From Mya arenaria (Eukaryota > Mollusca > Bivalvia > Myida > Myidae), in contig NC_069133.1 of the NCBI RefSeq assembly GCF_026914265.1, positions 8,439,937-8,503,936 on the forward strand: a DNA stretch of 64,000 nucleotides. Direction: 5' to 3'. Shown piece by piece: positions 36,802-49,011 of this stretch. The position numbers were made by a program, and so were the translations under genes. The notes under the pieces are model-generated. The model was not told where the DNA came from and did not search any database. It saw only the letters and a program-made list of their open reading frames with translations. Within the stretch, counting starts at the first letter, position 1, and every line of letters starts with the position of its first letter.

Positions 36802-37684
36802 AATGTTGGTGTTTTCTATATATTTCGACTGACCTATTTTCGTACCGTAAATAAGCCCTGCCCACACGATTCGCAACTAAAAAAGTTGTACATCTATACC
36901 ATGCTGTTCGGGCTTGGAAAACCAGCGGGATTACGAATGTCCGAATGGTTTGAATGTCCAACATGTACTTGATAGTGTTTTTATTTGAAACATTGATGTG
37001 TATAATTCCTGAGTCAGTGCAGCTTTTCTAAAGTGATATCATAACCATACACAGTATAACAGAGAATTGCATTGTTTGACTAAACATGTGTTATTTTTCA
37101 ATACAGAAATATTTTTACCCTATAATAATTTTAGGGCGTCAATATATATGACCAACAGGTACTGAGTTCTTGAGAACGTTTAGACTAGTATGATCGACCT
37201 TGAAGGAAGTAAGCAAGTTTGCTTGAGGCTCGCAACTAAATGCTCTTATCAAAATTAATGTAAAAAACCCCCATCAACTTCATATAAATATCAATACAAA
37301 ATTGATATTTAACAAATACTAGTACAAAATGAAACATAACAAATACTACTTTCATTGCACAAGTAAGAATTTCCTTCTTTATCTAAGTGGTCAGCAATTG
37401 GTCAGCAGTATCCCTCTATTTCTATATTGTCAGCTAATTGGTCAGTACTTTAGCACTACCCTAAATGACGTGTCATTCAAGGCTACTAGTCAATTTCCAA
37501 CCGAAAACCACACAGGATGTATATGGATGGTTTACAATGTCAAAAATCTTAACACTTTAACTACGCTCGAAGTAGATCGCGTAGTAATTTCAATTTAGCA
37601 GTATTAATGACTTAACTCTTTGGAATTTGTTTTTTTTGCAATTAAACACTTTACTGGTAATCAGTTTTAACTAAGATATACAAA
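36802..37684. other. 3' flank of IgSF gene A, no gene
   Basis: AT-rich DNA with no supported coding sequence. The 89-codon ORF at 37329 has no recognisable domain or splice context. Confidence 0.4.
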
Positions 37685-37686
37685 TA

Positions 37687-38499
37687 CAGTGGAAACTCAC
37701 TAAACCGGACATGGTCCGGAATGGGCAAAATTTCCGGTTTAGTGAGGATTCCGGTTTAGTGAGGATTTGATGTACGGAATAAATTTACACAAAATATTAA
37801 CTGAGTTAACCTTTAAAGGCTTTTGTCCTCTAGGGACAGTTCAATTCTCCGACGTTTAGGCGGAGGTTGAGACATGATTAAAGCACTTGCAAAAGTGATA
37901 AGCATAATTTAAAATTTCTGCGTTTTTATAATCATCTTTTTTCCAAGTCTTGAAATAAAACAACTCTTGTAATTTAATGCTTGTTTAGTATTTTTGATAG
38001 TTTAATTAACGCACCGCTCTAATTTGAATCAATCATAGAAGTCTTTAGATAAAACAACCCTCCAAAATGATCACTAAATAACCGTTTCTAGTTCTTTATT
38101 TTCTGCAACAAACAAATTAATGTTTCAATCAATTTTCTTTTCACAAGTTTGATTATCGCACGACAGTCAGTCCACAGCGCAATCATCATTATATCGATTA
38201 TCGAGTTAACACAACATCACAGGTGTTATATTTAACGACGCACCGGCTGTCAAAACAAAGTGACACGCGATTCGCGAATTCCTAATACACAAAATTATAA
38301 TCCGGTTTTGTGAGGTAAAATTACGTTGACAACTAACAAATTTCTCGATTTTTTTGTCCGGTATCCGGAATTCCGGGGTTCCGTTTTTGTAGGGATTTTT
38401 TTACATTGAAACTAGAAGGGGAAAACCGGGACTCTGAAAAAAGTCCGGTATCCCGAGGATTCCGGTTTTGTGGAGATCCGGTTTAGTGAGTTTCCACTG
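37687..38499. mobile_element. 813-bp Tc1/mariner (pogo-like) MITE
   Basis: Inverted repeats CAGTGGAAACTCACTAAACC at both ends, flanked by TA (37685-37686 and 38500-38501). CCGGTTTAGTGAGGATT words recur inside in both orientations. No transposase ORF. Confidence 0.85.
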
Positions 38500-38501
38500 T
38501 A

Positions 38502-39861
38502 CTCGTTAAAACATTGCATTTAATTAATGATATTATTCAAATTTTCACGAACTACTTCTACGACGTACTGGCATACATCCGAGGTTGTTTTCGATATAAC
38601 ATGACCGAGGAGTTCCGAATGATGACGTGTTTGTTAAACAGATCTCACCGAATGGAAGGGAAACAAAGCAGGACCGTATTACACCAACAGTCAAGTCCGA
38701 AAATAACGCTTTACTCGATGTGTTTACCCTAAAAGATGTTGTCCTACGTTTTCTGGAAAAATCGTTCGCGGGGAAATAAAATCTAAAATATCTAAAGAGC
38801 TCGTTTCCGATACTCCTTTATTTTATTTTATTATATTTACAATGACCAATAGGATTTCTATTTTAAGTTTATATTGACCAATGCAAATCATATTTTATTC
38901 AGTTCATTTCTGTGAACTTCACAGGAAGTCATGATGATTTCAGACGGTCAAACGGCCGAAAAATACTTCACCTTTTTAACCCAGTCGAATGGGGGAAATA
39001 CACGTTTGCACCAGCAGTAACTTCCGGTTTTAAACTTTAACCAGTCAGAAAAAGATAATATTTAGCAGTTATCTCTCAGCTTGAATAATTCAGCGGACAA
39101 TAGTAGCACATTATATATGCTGAAACATGAGCAATGCATCTACAAACCAGTATATATTTAATATACGTGATGTGACAATGTTTATAAAGAATAGATAGCA
39201 AATAAGTAACAATGCTGCTAAAAGGAAAACAATACGAAATGTTTGAAACTAAATGTAAATAACCAAAGCACAAATGTATTTCAATTTGTATATATTTAGC
39301 AATTAATTTTCTTACAAATTGTAGAAAAAAAGCTAGAGTACATGTTTCAACATTTTAAGATATGCATTTTCAGTATTCATGTAACGTAAGTATATTGGAG
39401 TTGAAAGGTTCAAACATTTCCAAAAACAGCATAGTGCAAAATGGATTGTTAGTGTTTCTTTATGTTTAAACTGTTTATTTTAAATTATCAAAATGTTAGG
39501 TTGTAGGATGTTAATGATATGTTTGCGAAAATAGCAAGTTTTCGTAGAAGTTCAAAATTGTTTTTTTCTGCATCAACTCACCCAATCCAATTAGCGAAAT
39601 CGATGTGATATCCAATTAAAACCAATATTGCAAACGACCCCAATTGTGATCGGGTCATTTTTCAACGATGACAACTCACCCCTATGTATATGTTAGAGTG
39701 AAATTTCAGCGATCTGCTTAAAAAAAGCAGGCGTACCTCAAAAGACAGTGTTAGCCCGTTCTGTCTTCTGTAGATCGTCAAAATTGGGCTCTAACTTATT
39801 AGGTGTTTGTAGAAAAAATGAATATTTGTAAAACTCGTCGATTGTCATTGGCCAACAGTCA
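38502..39861. other. Intergenic, no gene seen
   Basis: AT-rich spacer. The 72-codon ORF at 38514 shows no domain. No RNA gene recognised. Confidence 0.35.
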
Positions 39862-40502
39862 CAAAAAGATAGTTTCATAGAGTTATATTATTCAGTCAGT
39901 CTATATTCCCACAAAGGTTGACTAGTTAGACTAGTGTCAGTAGTAAAAGGTAGCATTGACTTGGTGTTGGCATTTTTGTGTGGTTCTCTATGTCAGTGTG
40001 TGTATACCACGTGATAAATTACGTCATACGTCGGAAGGCAAACTTTGCTTAAAATGAAGACTTAAAACAGAGATAACGTTCTTTTACTACACCATTTTAA
40101 ATGAAACAAAGGGCAGTCTATGCCGCTTAATGAGCCCCGCCTACGTTTTATTACCGGGGTTTGATAAGGTGATTAGTTTCTTCAAACACTTCGACAAACC
40201 TGTTTCCAAAAAAATGTTTTGACAGTGCAACGTCAGACGGCCGTATTGTGAAAAAGTTTATCGGAAGTCTTTTAAGAAACTAAACTCTCAATCAAACTCT
40301 GGTAAAAGACCGAAGGCAGGGCTCCGTAAGCGGCGTAGACTGCGTTATGTTTCATTTAAAACGGTGAAGAAATAGTGAAGTTATCTTTGTTTAATCTTCA
40401 TTCGCAGCAAAATGTTGCCTTCCGACGTAGCATTTATGACTCAATTGATCACATGGTATACACACACTGTATGTGTATACTCTATGAAACTATCTTTTGG
40501 TG
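39862..40502. repeat. Long imperfect inverted repeat (fold-back element)
   Basis: The left arm (about 39862-40186) and right arm (about 40269-40502) are reverse complements over most of their length. Examples are AAAGATAGTTTCATAGAG against CTCTATGAAACTATCTTT, ACGTCGGAAGGCAAAC against TTGCCTTCCGACGT, and GCAGTCTATGCCGCTTA against TAAGCGGCGTAGACTGC. The loop is about 80 bp. No ORF. Most likely a fold-back MITE. Confidence 0.75.
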
Positions 40503-42049
40503 GATAATCATGCAGTCCGACAAAATACTTTCTACGAAAATAAATGTTTGTATTCACCGTCAAATCTACTCTATGTGATATGAAGCTACAGTAAATGCGG
40601 TATATCCGATAGTCATTGGTCTACACGTATGTGCGAATACCATGTTTTAATAATGAACAGAACATCGATTGCCATTGGTCCACACAAAAATGCAAACACC
40701 AAACTCCCATGCAAGTTATTCATTTTTGGACTAGGGCACTTGTGGCCTAGTTCATAGCGATACTCACGATATCTGCATTCTCAAGCCGCATCTGGGGGTT
40801 CACTGACGTAATGTATTCATACGCTGTATTTTGATTGGATTGCCGTTAGCGAATTTGAATAATCAAAGTAGTACCAGAACTGATTACAATGAAAAAATCC
40901 AATAAAAATAGTTCTCCTAACAATTCAAGCTAACCGTATGTTCTTTTAATGAAGCAAAAGAAATTCATACGTAGCGAGTGAGTTAATCGGGTTAACTACA
41001 TGACTGTTCTTGCATACGGTCAGATTACATGCAATAAGAATATGAACATATTGGAAAAGTACGCATCGAAATTTTCCCGTTCAATGCTCTGTATTGATAG
41101 ACTAGTACCCTTATCCGAAAAGAAACCAGTATCAGATAACCGCGGTGACCATCGTGCATTCGAAATGTCTTGTGAATTCATACGTAAAGCGACTAAAGTG
41201 TGCGGTCTAAGTAGAAAACAACCAGGAAAGTTTGTTTAAAAAAGTATTGTTAATATCCTTTGTATAGAATGTTGGTATTTATTTATAAAAACGATATCAA
41301 TGTTAATAAAAAAAATCCGCAGTCGGTCCCTGTTCTTTTTTTCGACATAATTTGCATGTTTCCGTGTATTTTCTTTTCGATACAAAGTTTATTTTTTAAC
41401 TAATCATTGCATGGCACTAAGCACTTTTTCAAACACAAAATGATTTTTGGTATTTATTGTTCAAATACTATTAATGTTAACTAAAACCCATATGCCGCGT
41501 ACCTGTATAACTTTATATTTTTGAGGAAAAGTAAATCAGGGTACCAGTCTACTATATTGACCTCATAAACTCTGATCAGAGCGGCCGAATGATTCAGACA
41601 TGTATGTTATCACTACTTCCGGATGCTGATGATGTGAATTTCATACGTGTTTTATTGAAGAAATTTATCAATAAAGCCGCCGTTGAATGATTACCACCAT
41701 CAAACGGATTGATTTTCATCTTACCGTGGTTAGCATTTTTAATTTGACACGTAAATTTTCAAGCAATACAAGTTCGTTTGATAAAATCATGTGATTTCAA
41801 TTTTGCAAAATGGAGATAAAAATATCAAATATGCGCATACTTATTTATGCAGTTTCATTCTAAATGAAGCCAAATGTATGAATATGTGCACAGCATCTGG
41901 CTTATGAATAAGATGATTGTTTACCTATGTGCATATAAAAGTCTTGGAGCCACTCTCAGTGTAAGTACATTTTGTTCAATGACATTGTGATAAACCATCG
42001 CCGTAGGTAAAACAATGTTGCCTGCTCAATTTTGATTTCCTCTCGTATA
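40503..42049. other. Intergenic, no gene seen
   Basis: AT-rich. The 79-codon ORF at 41000-41239 is the least simple in the stretch but has no domain that I recognise and no convincing splice partners. Confidence 0.35.
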
Positions 42050-42386
42050 ATGCACCAGTCAATTGTTACCACGGCCCCTTGGGGATATACCGGGGGGGGA
42101 GGGCTGTGTTTTAACCTTTCAGGTGTCCTCGTAGCTAAAGAACTTCACCGAACACATTATATTTTACCTTTTTGGACTTTGTGTTGTAAACATAAAAAAT
42201 ACATATAAACATCAAAAGTATGGAAGCCAGAACTAGTGTCCTCGCAATGCCGGGAGATTGCGGTGGTTTTGTCTTTCCGCAAATTATATCAGGGAATTGC
42301 ACTTACCCCTTAGATCCCCGGGGTGCGGGGTTATTCACGGAATTTTACCACCGGGGGGGGGGCGTGGTTACAATTGACTGGTGCAT
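42050..42386. mobile_element. MITE with ATGCACCAGTCAATTG ends, copy 2
   Basis: Same inverted ends as 32855-33083, here with a 337-bp body, GGGG and CCCC runs near the ends and no ORF. Confidence 0.7.
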
Positions 42387-43858
42387 ACTTTAAAAGTTCT
42401 CTATATAGTATATAATTACATCATTGAAAATCTTCTCTGAAACTGCAAATAACAGACCTTTGATATAAAAGATTTGATCAAATTAAAGAAGTATGTGTAC
42501 TTTGGTTAACATACGCCAAACACGTACATTAATTTGTACAAGTCTGATTAAACGACTTTGAGAAATTCAAAAGAACAATGACTTTATCTGATTTAACGGT
42601 TTAGCCCCACACCCCGCCCCCCTCACTCTACACACACTTAACGAGATTTTTCAAATTTCCTTTGCACCTTGCAAGCAATCTAAGTCAAAAGTTTAAGCAA
42701 GCCCATTAAACAGTGACCCCTTGTGATGTGAGCCGATTTTTTCAATGCTTAGAACATGGTTGTCAACATTCCCCTAAATGAAGCCCTAGTCCATCAGTGC
42801 TTTCAGCACTTTGATTTGGATTGTAAGTGTAACCGGATTAAAAATTCATGATTGTCTATTACATTTGGTGGTCGTTAACCTTCGGTTTGACAAGAGTGTC
42901 GACTGTTTCCCTTTGACCATTATTTTTACAAACTGTGTTATCTCCTGGACAGGCTTGGGTAGTTTTCCCGCAATTCATGCTTTTAAAATGCTTAAATTGG
43001 TCATGTCACAACACACATTCTTTTACTTATCGCCGGAGCTGGATGAACAAGTTTGTCCACTCAGAAAAAATAGTCTAATTTTTAACTTGTCAGGTACTTG
43101 TGGATTTTGAGGTTAGTTTTGCATCTGTCTACATTTGTATTTGTTATATGTTGCAAATGGGCGATGCCTTTTTTGCTAACGTCTTTTTGATTAATATTTT
43201 ATGTTCATGGCTGTACATGTACATATTTCATTATGGCGGTATATTTCTGAGGAACAATGTACTGCATGATTTTTATAGAGTCACGACCTCCATCTATTTT
43301 ACCATTATTAACTTTGCAGTAACAGAGACAGTAGCAGCACATATAAGGGTGATAGCGGTGTGAGCATTAGAGCACGAGTTCGATCCACAATCGGTAGGTT
43401 CTGATGTGAATTTGTACCTGTGAATGTTATGTACTTTGTACATGTATGTGTTTTATATATGTGTATTGTTTCTAATATGATTGTATTGTTATTTGTTATC
43501 AACGTTTCATTTATTCCGGTATCGGCCACTAGACACCTCGTATTATGTTATATAGACAAAATGATCGTATCATGTGACTGTATCATGTATTTCAGGACTT
43601 AGATGGTACAGTGGCCGGAAATAAACATGTAAAATAACCTTAAGAGAGTTCCCTCATATATTGTAACGACACCTTGTTACATAAGTAATAAACTTTTAGT
43701 AAAGCTGAAAATACTATGTTTTTCTAAGCCAATAACTGTTGATACTAGTCAGAAAAAGGAGTCTTGATGCTGTTTAACTTAATTAAATGTTTTGATTAAG
43801 TAATAGTAAGATGACTTAAGTAAGAATTACTCCATGTCATCTTCTAGTAACTGACTTA
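42387..43858. other. Intergenic, with a possible SINE head at 43340-43400
   Basis: No supported gene. GGTGATAGCGGTGTGAGC followed by CGAGTTCGATCC at 43346-43390 looks like the A and B boxes of a tRNA-derived SINE, at low confidence. The ORFs at 42811 and 43100 are hydrophobic and have no recognisable family. Confidence 0.35.
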
Positions 43859-44040
43859 GAATACAACCTCATTGGCTGATACATTGACAACGCAAAATTT
43901 GACGCAGGGATGGTGTATCGGATGAGTAGCAGTGGGCGGACCTTTAAACTCCCACGAAAGGTGAACTTCTTAATGATTAAGTCTAGTGCTTAATGATTGC
44001 CTATCTGCAATTTCATTGCCTTAAAATGTAGGTTGTATTC
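43859..44040 (+). mobile_element. Small MITE with GAATACAACCT ends, copy 2
   Basis: 182 bp between GAATACAACCTCATTGG and GTAGGTTGTATTC. The body contains CTTAATGATTAAG and CTTAATGATTGCCTATCTGC and matches the reverse complement of 10345-10491. Confidence 0.65.
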
Positions 44041-45105
44041 AAGATTGCTGTAAAGTTTCTTAAAATATATCAGTAGTGCTGTTTTTTGCTGTAGCTGAAT
44101 AGGTTCTAACTTGGGCCCACCTTTGCGTGTCAATAATCTCGGCATCAAGCTTGCAGAAGTCGCTGGTTATTATCATAGACACCTAGGTGTTTTTTCTTAT
44201 ACGGACAGTGGATCTCTGACGTTTGATCGAAATTTGATTTACAGTAAATATGACCACATTACTGATAAAGATTAACACTTATTAGCTTTATACTACTGTT
44301 TTGATCACAATTTCAAAACCGTGATCGTTTGTGAACGCGCTAGAATTGTTACCCAGACCTTGTTGGTGTCATGCCTTGCTCAACAACTACTATGTTAATG
44401 GTCTCAAATCAGTGATGTCTCTGAAATCGTTTGGCATTATGATTATGCATACATTGGATCCGTGGATGTTTATGCATCTACAATCCGTGATAAACAAAAA
44501 ACTGGTGTAGGAAATTGTGGGTTTCGAGCTTGGGCTCGCCATGCGTATAAAAGAAGCTAGCCAGTAAGATTAATTTTTTTTATTAATAATTGTTAAAAAT
44601 GGCATCATTACTGATATAAATGTAACACTGATTGCTTTCAACGGCTGTTTTTAAACACTGGTTTTAATATTGAAATATTTCCAGGGTTAATCTTAAACAT
44701 AACCGTTAGGATCAATTTTCAACGGGGTCAATATTTAATATTACAACAGGCCTACACATATATTTTGTTGGCACTGGCGTATCTTGACGTTAGTTCTCTA
44801 TTCACGTGCTTTAATTGGGCTTAATATCTTTCTTTTTTAAAATGTTGTGATGGCTTTCTTTTAGTTACGTCGGAAAACATAATCTCATATTGGATTGAAA
44901 ACATTATTCAGACCACTCCACCAACAAAGCTGGCCTTATTTTTTTTCTTCTAGGCTCCACCGTCAATTATTTAATAAAAATAATAACATGTCTGAACTTA
45001 ATATCATCTTTATATGTTTTCCGATGTGTTCTGAAAAGTTGTATAATTGATAGCGTCAAAACGCCGCTAATGAGACTTTCCATGTTACATTTTAAATGAT
45101 GTTGT
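44041..45105. other. Intergenic, no gene seen
   Basis: AT-rich spacer left of the direct repeat and inverted duplication. Nothing recognisable. Confidence 0.35.
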
Positions 45106-45370
45106 TCATTAAATTGATTAATTACAAATAATCAGCACAATGATTTTTTGATATCTAAATTGAAGAATCTGAGGAACATGTGTAGTGTAACATACTATGC
45201 TACATAATCATTATCTTCTATTTGCAGCTTAATCATGAATAAATAAGGTATTAATTTTACAGTCAGAACAGTTCTCATACATGTACCTACTGTTGTAAAC
45301 TTTTGTACAAAGCCTAGTCCTTTCCCAAGTTGTAAGTTTTCAAGCAGGGAAAAATACAATAATGTGCCAT
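45106..45370 (+). repeat. ~265-bp direct repeat, left copy
   Basis: Shares long stretches in the same orientation with 63715-63975: ATTACAAATAATCAGCACAA, GGTATTAATTTTACAGTCAG, CAGAACAGTTCT and TTTTCAAGC.GGGAAAAATA. The two copies lie outside the inverted duplication on either side. It could be a dispersed repeat or a marker of how the duplication arose. Confidence 0.65.
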
Positions 45371-45849
45371 GCTAGTGTCCAGTAATTAACAGATTATCTA
45401 GTTGCCATTTTTTTCCCATTTATTTCTGCCACTGTGTTGTGACTGCTCATTTTCATATCACTTCAGTTCATAATATACCAGGCAGTCAAGGTCTGATTTG
45501 CTACAACATTACTTTAACTATAAGCCTGTTGACATTTAATAGTTTGAAACTTTCAATTATCTGTATGTTATTCGTGAACATTTTTTTTTATAAAAGTCTG
45601 ATTGGTGGCTGTTAAGGAAATATTCTCTTCCATTATTGCCTAGAAAAAACGTTTGAATAAATGCTCGATATAAATCACAAATACTCACGACAGATTGGGT
45701 TTTTTTTCAACTTCCAGATAAACATGCTCGAGAGCTTCATAAACAATTATGAAATTGCTTTCAGAAAAACATTTTCGTAGTTAACAGCCAAAGACGAGAT
45801 GAAATAAATAGGATTTTCCAAATCATGTGCACTTCTTTACCTGTAAATA

Positions 45850-48152
45850 AATGATACTTTACTTCAATAACACTTTTTTACAAACTGAAGATATTCACTA
45901 TTCAGTGTGTTTTAGCGATTTGCTCTCTACAAATCTCTGTAAATCTACTTCTTAGTTCAGCTTAAGTTTCTTGTTTGTATGCATTGTTTTTGTTGTGTGT
46001 GTTATACATAGATTATTGACACCCTGTAACAATGTTCACCCATTGCACCTGTTTTCTGCTACGATGTAAATGATAAGTACTGATCTCATTTCATGTGTAT
46101 TTTTTTGTTCAATATCCACACATATAACTAAAACGATTGTGAAGATGTGTATACTTTCACGCTTCCAGTCATTCATGTTATGTGATATTTGTCAGCTACA
46201 TCTTCTATTCAGCAATTGCAATACTTATATTTCTTTGCAAGCCACTGCCTGATCTTTTGCCTTTTATGTTATAATATGTATGATAGTTTTGTATTGTTAC
46301 TGTCAGAACAGGCAGTTATATTAATTAACCAAATATCCTATAGATCATTTTGCCAAAATAGTTCGTCGTAGATAAATATTGCATTAAAGACTGGTCAATG
46401 GTGATGATAAATCATGTTTCAGCTCGTGCGTTCTTCCAAAATATAATCCATCCTGTGATAGCCTTCACATCGCATCCATCATTGACCACAAACTTTTCAT
46501 GTCTTAAAAACAGTTCTGACTGTAAAATGACACATGGTACTGGAAATAATTTTCATTTTCCAATCTGGAAAATTAAACAGACAAATGCTTCTAAATACAT
46601 TCCAGGGTGCTCATTTTTGTACTTAAAGAGCTGAATTTTCCAAACTAATAATATAACTTATTAAGCTCAACTAAATGTTCTTTCAAGAATTAATTGTATA
46701 ATAATAACTTTTGGTTGAAATGTGTATAAACTGTGACTTTCAGTGAGACTGAAATTAATCTTATTAACTCTGGTAGAATTGATAATTATCAAGAAATGTT
46801 TGGCAATTGTAAATTTGGCTCAATTTCAGAACCATTTTAGATCAAGAAACACATACTGTACAAAAACTTAAATCCGTAATAAGTTTAAAAAAATACAGTG
46901 GAACTTGCATGTATATATACTTTGTGTTACTTTGTCAATATTGTTTTACAAATTGAAATGCTCTGTGTTTGTATTTGCACTAGCGGATATAAAATCGACC
47001 AAGTTTACTTTTTATTTCAATAAAGGAAAACAAAATGTTTTCGAGGGCGAGAACATTCAACTTTCATTTTTATTCACTTCCATTTCACGCAATGGTAAAA
47101 ATATGCTCGATTATAGACTAAAATCTTAATTTAGCATTTGATTTTCATGAACATGAAAAACATTTTCAGTATTTCTATAATAGTGTTATTAAAAAAACAA
47201 ATATATCTTAAAATCAGTGTTTAAAACAAATATGTATTACATTCTTCAATTAAAATTCTTTGGAAACATTTACAGCTTTTTCAATAAAATGTATATCAAT
47301 AAGAACTTGTGTCTTTCATGTTTTTACTGTTTCATTCTTATCAAAGACAAACAAAAATTTCTTGTGATAGCCTCTGCGTATTGGTTGTTGTCTCAAAACT
47401 TTGTCATACAACTTAAAAGACATTTTACCTATTCAACTGATAGTTTTCAATTAACAGACAAAATACCAATATTCTTAACAATGAACATGCTACTTCAGAT
47501 GTATCTCTTTTCCCTACAAACAAACAGCCAATACATTTTGATTGTATGGTCCACTTCACTATCTTCTAAGTACATTACTTACACTATTCTACCAGTTGTT
47601 ACATTATTGCTGCCAGTTTAAGCAGTCCATCCCTCAACACTTTCAGTGCTTTGATTTTACTTGCTTTACATCATAGGTTGCTAAAGCTGTTTCTGTACAC
47701 TTTTTTGAAATTGCCCTAGAGTCGCCATATGGGATGAAAAAAATCAGTGTTTGGCCAATTTTACCATATAAATCGCATGCATCTGCCCTCGGTTCAGTTT
47801 TTTTCTGTAAACTAATGTAGCGAACTACGGGGAATACCATAACAATAATTCTTACAAGTCGCGGAAAATCGTCGCTAGAATATGGGCGTTAAAATATGTC
47901 ATAGCATGTGACTCACCATGTGATTAGGTGAGGTATTTGGGCGAAATTGAGTTATTTTCATATTCAAAAAGCAAACTCCATTTTTTTTTATGAAATTCCA
48001 TTTTTTGACTGAGAAACTGTAGCTTTCGTATACCAGGTATAACAACAAAAAGAGTTTCTTTAAAATGTTCTTTTTAATGATAATTAACATGCACACAAAA
48101 CACATTAACATTTACATGTAGATCAAGTATTGTCCCAAGACACACTATTTAA
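45850..48152. other. Arm B segment without partner, no gene seen
   Basis: AT-rich. The 134-codon ORF at 47217-47621 is rich in Phe/Leu/Ile/Tyr, as expected of AT-rich noncoding DNA, with no domain or signal. I see no gene. Confidence 0.35.
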
Positions 48153-48487
48153 AGCTGCACTCTCACAGATTGAACGTTCTGACAGCTTTTTTTATTTTTT
48201 ATCTTGGAACTACCCAATTTTTGCGAAATTCAATGGAAACCAATTAAGTAACACTGCTGACAAAAATAAATTAGATCGCAGATTTTTAGATTTAAGCTCA
48301 AAAATTGATGTTTTGTGCATTTTCTTAAACCGTAAACATTCATTTTCGAACGGATATATGAAGATCTACGATCTGATTTTTGTCAGCAATTTTATATCAT
48401 TGGTTTGGAAATACATACGCAAAAATTTGCTCTTTCCAAGACCAAAAATAAAAATTGTAAAAATGGTAAATCTGTGAGAGTACAGCT
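48153..48487. mobile_element. TTAA-flanked MITE, copy 3
   Basis: Same ends as 2886-3217 (AGCTGCACTCTCACAGATT), with TTAA at 48149-48152 and 48488-48491. Confidence 0.75.
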
Positions 48488-49011
48488 TTAAACTCTTATA
48501 TAAAATCGTAACAATTGCTACCCTCTGTTGACAATGTAAATATGGTTGACATGGCAACGTTTTTTCAAATCATTTTATTTTTTGTCATTAATTATTTATA
48601 CTATAATTTCATGTCCCTTAAGTTACAACATTCTTTCAAGCATCTCAATAATATACTATATAAAGGAATGAAGGAGACTTCAAACATGCTAATGATAAAA
48701 TAGATCATTTAATATTTTCATTGTCAAGTTTGGAACAAGGCATTATTGTAGTGAAAGGCAAACTTTACCCCAATAAGATGGAAGCTTATTTAACTAAAAA
48801 TAATAAGTTGACAACTATCATAATATCTATGAAGTTTGAAGTTTTAAATTAGATGATTTTTTGTCTTGTGTTGTTGTTTTGTTGATTAACTTCGTGGAAA
48901 GTTTTACACGTACGCCAATATACCCCACTCAGCCTTGAAGACACGGTGATTGAGTTTGAATATAACTGCGCAAATAGATTCATAAGCGGCAGTTCAATTA
49001 AAACTACGCAA

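Noticed and set aside
45850-48860. Possible genes in AT-rich ORFs (for example 47217-47621)
   Set aside because: Composition is Phe/Leu/Ile/Tyr-rich as expected from AT-rich DNA, with no domain, signal or splice partner.
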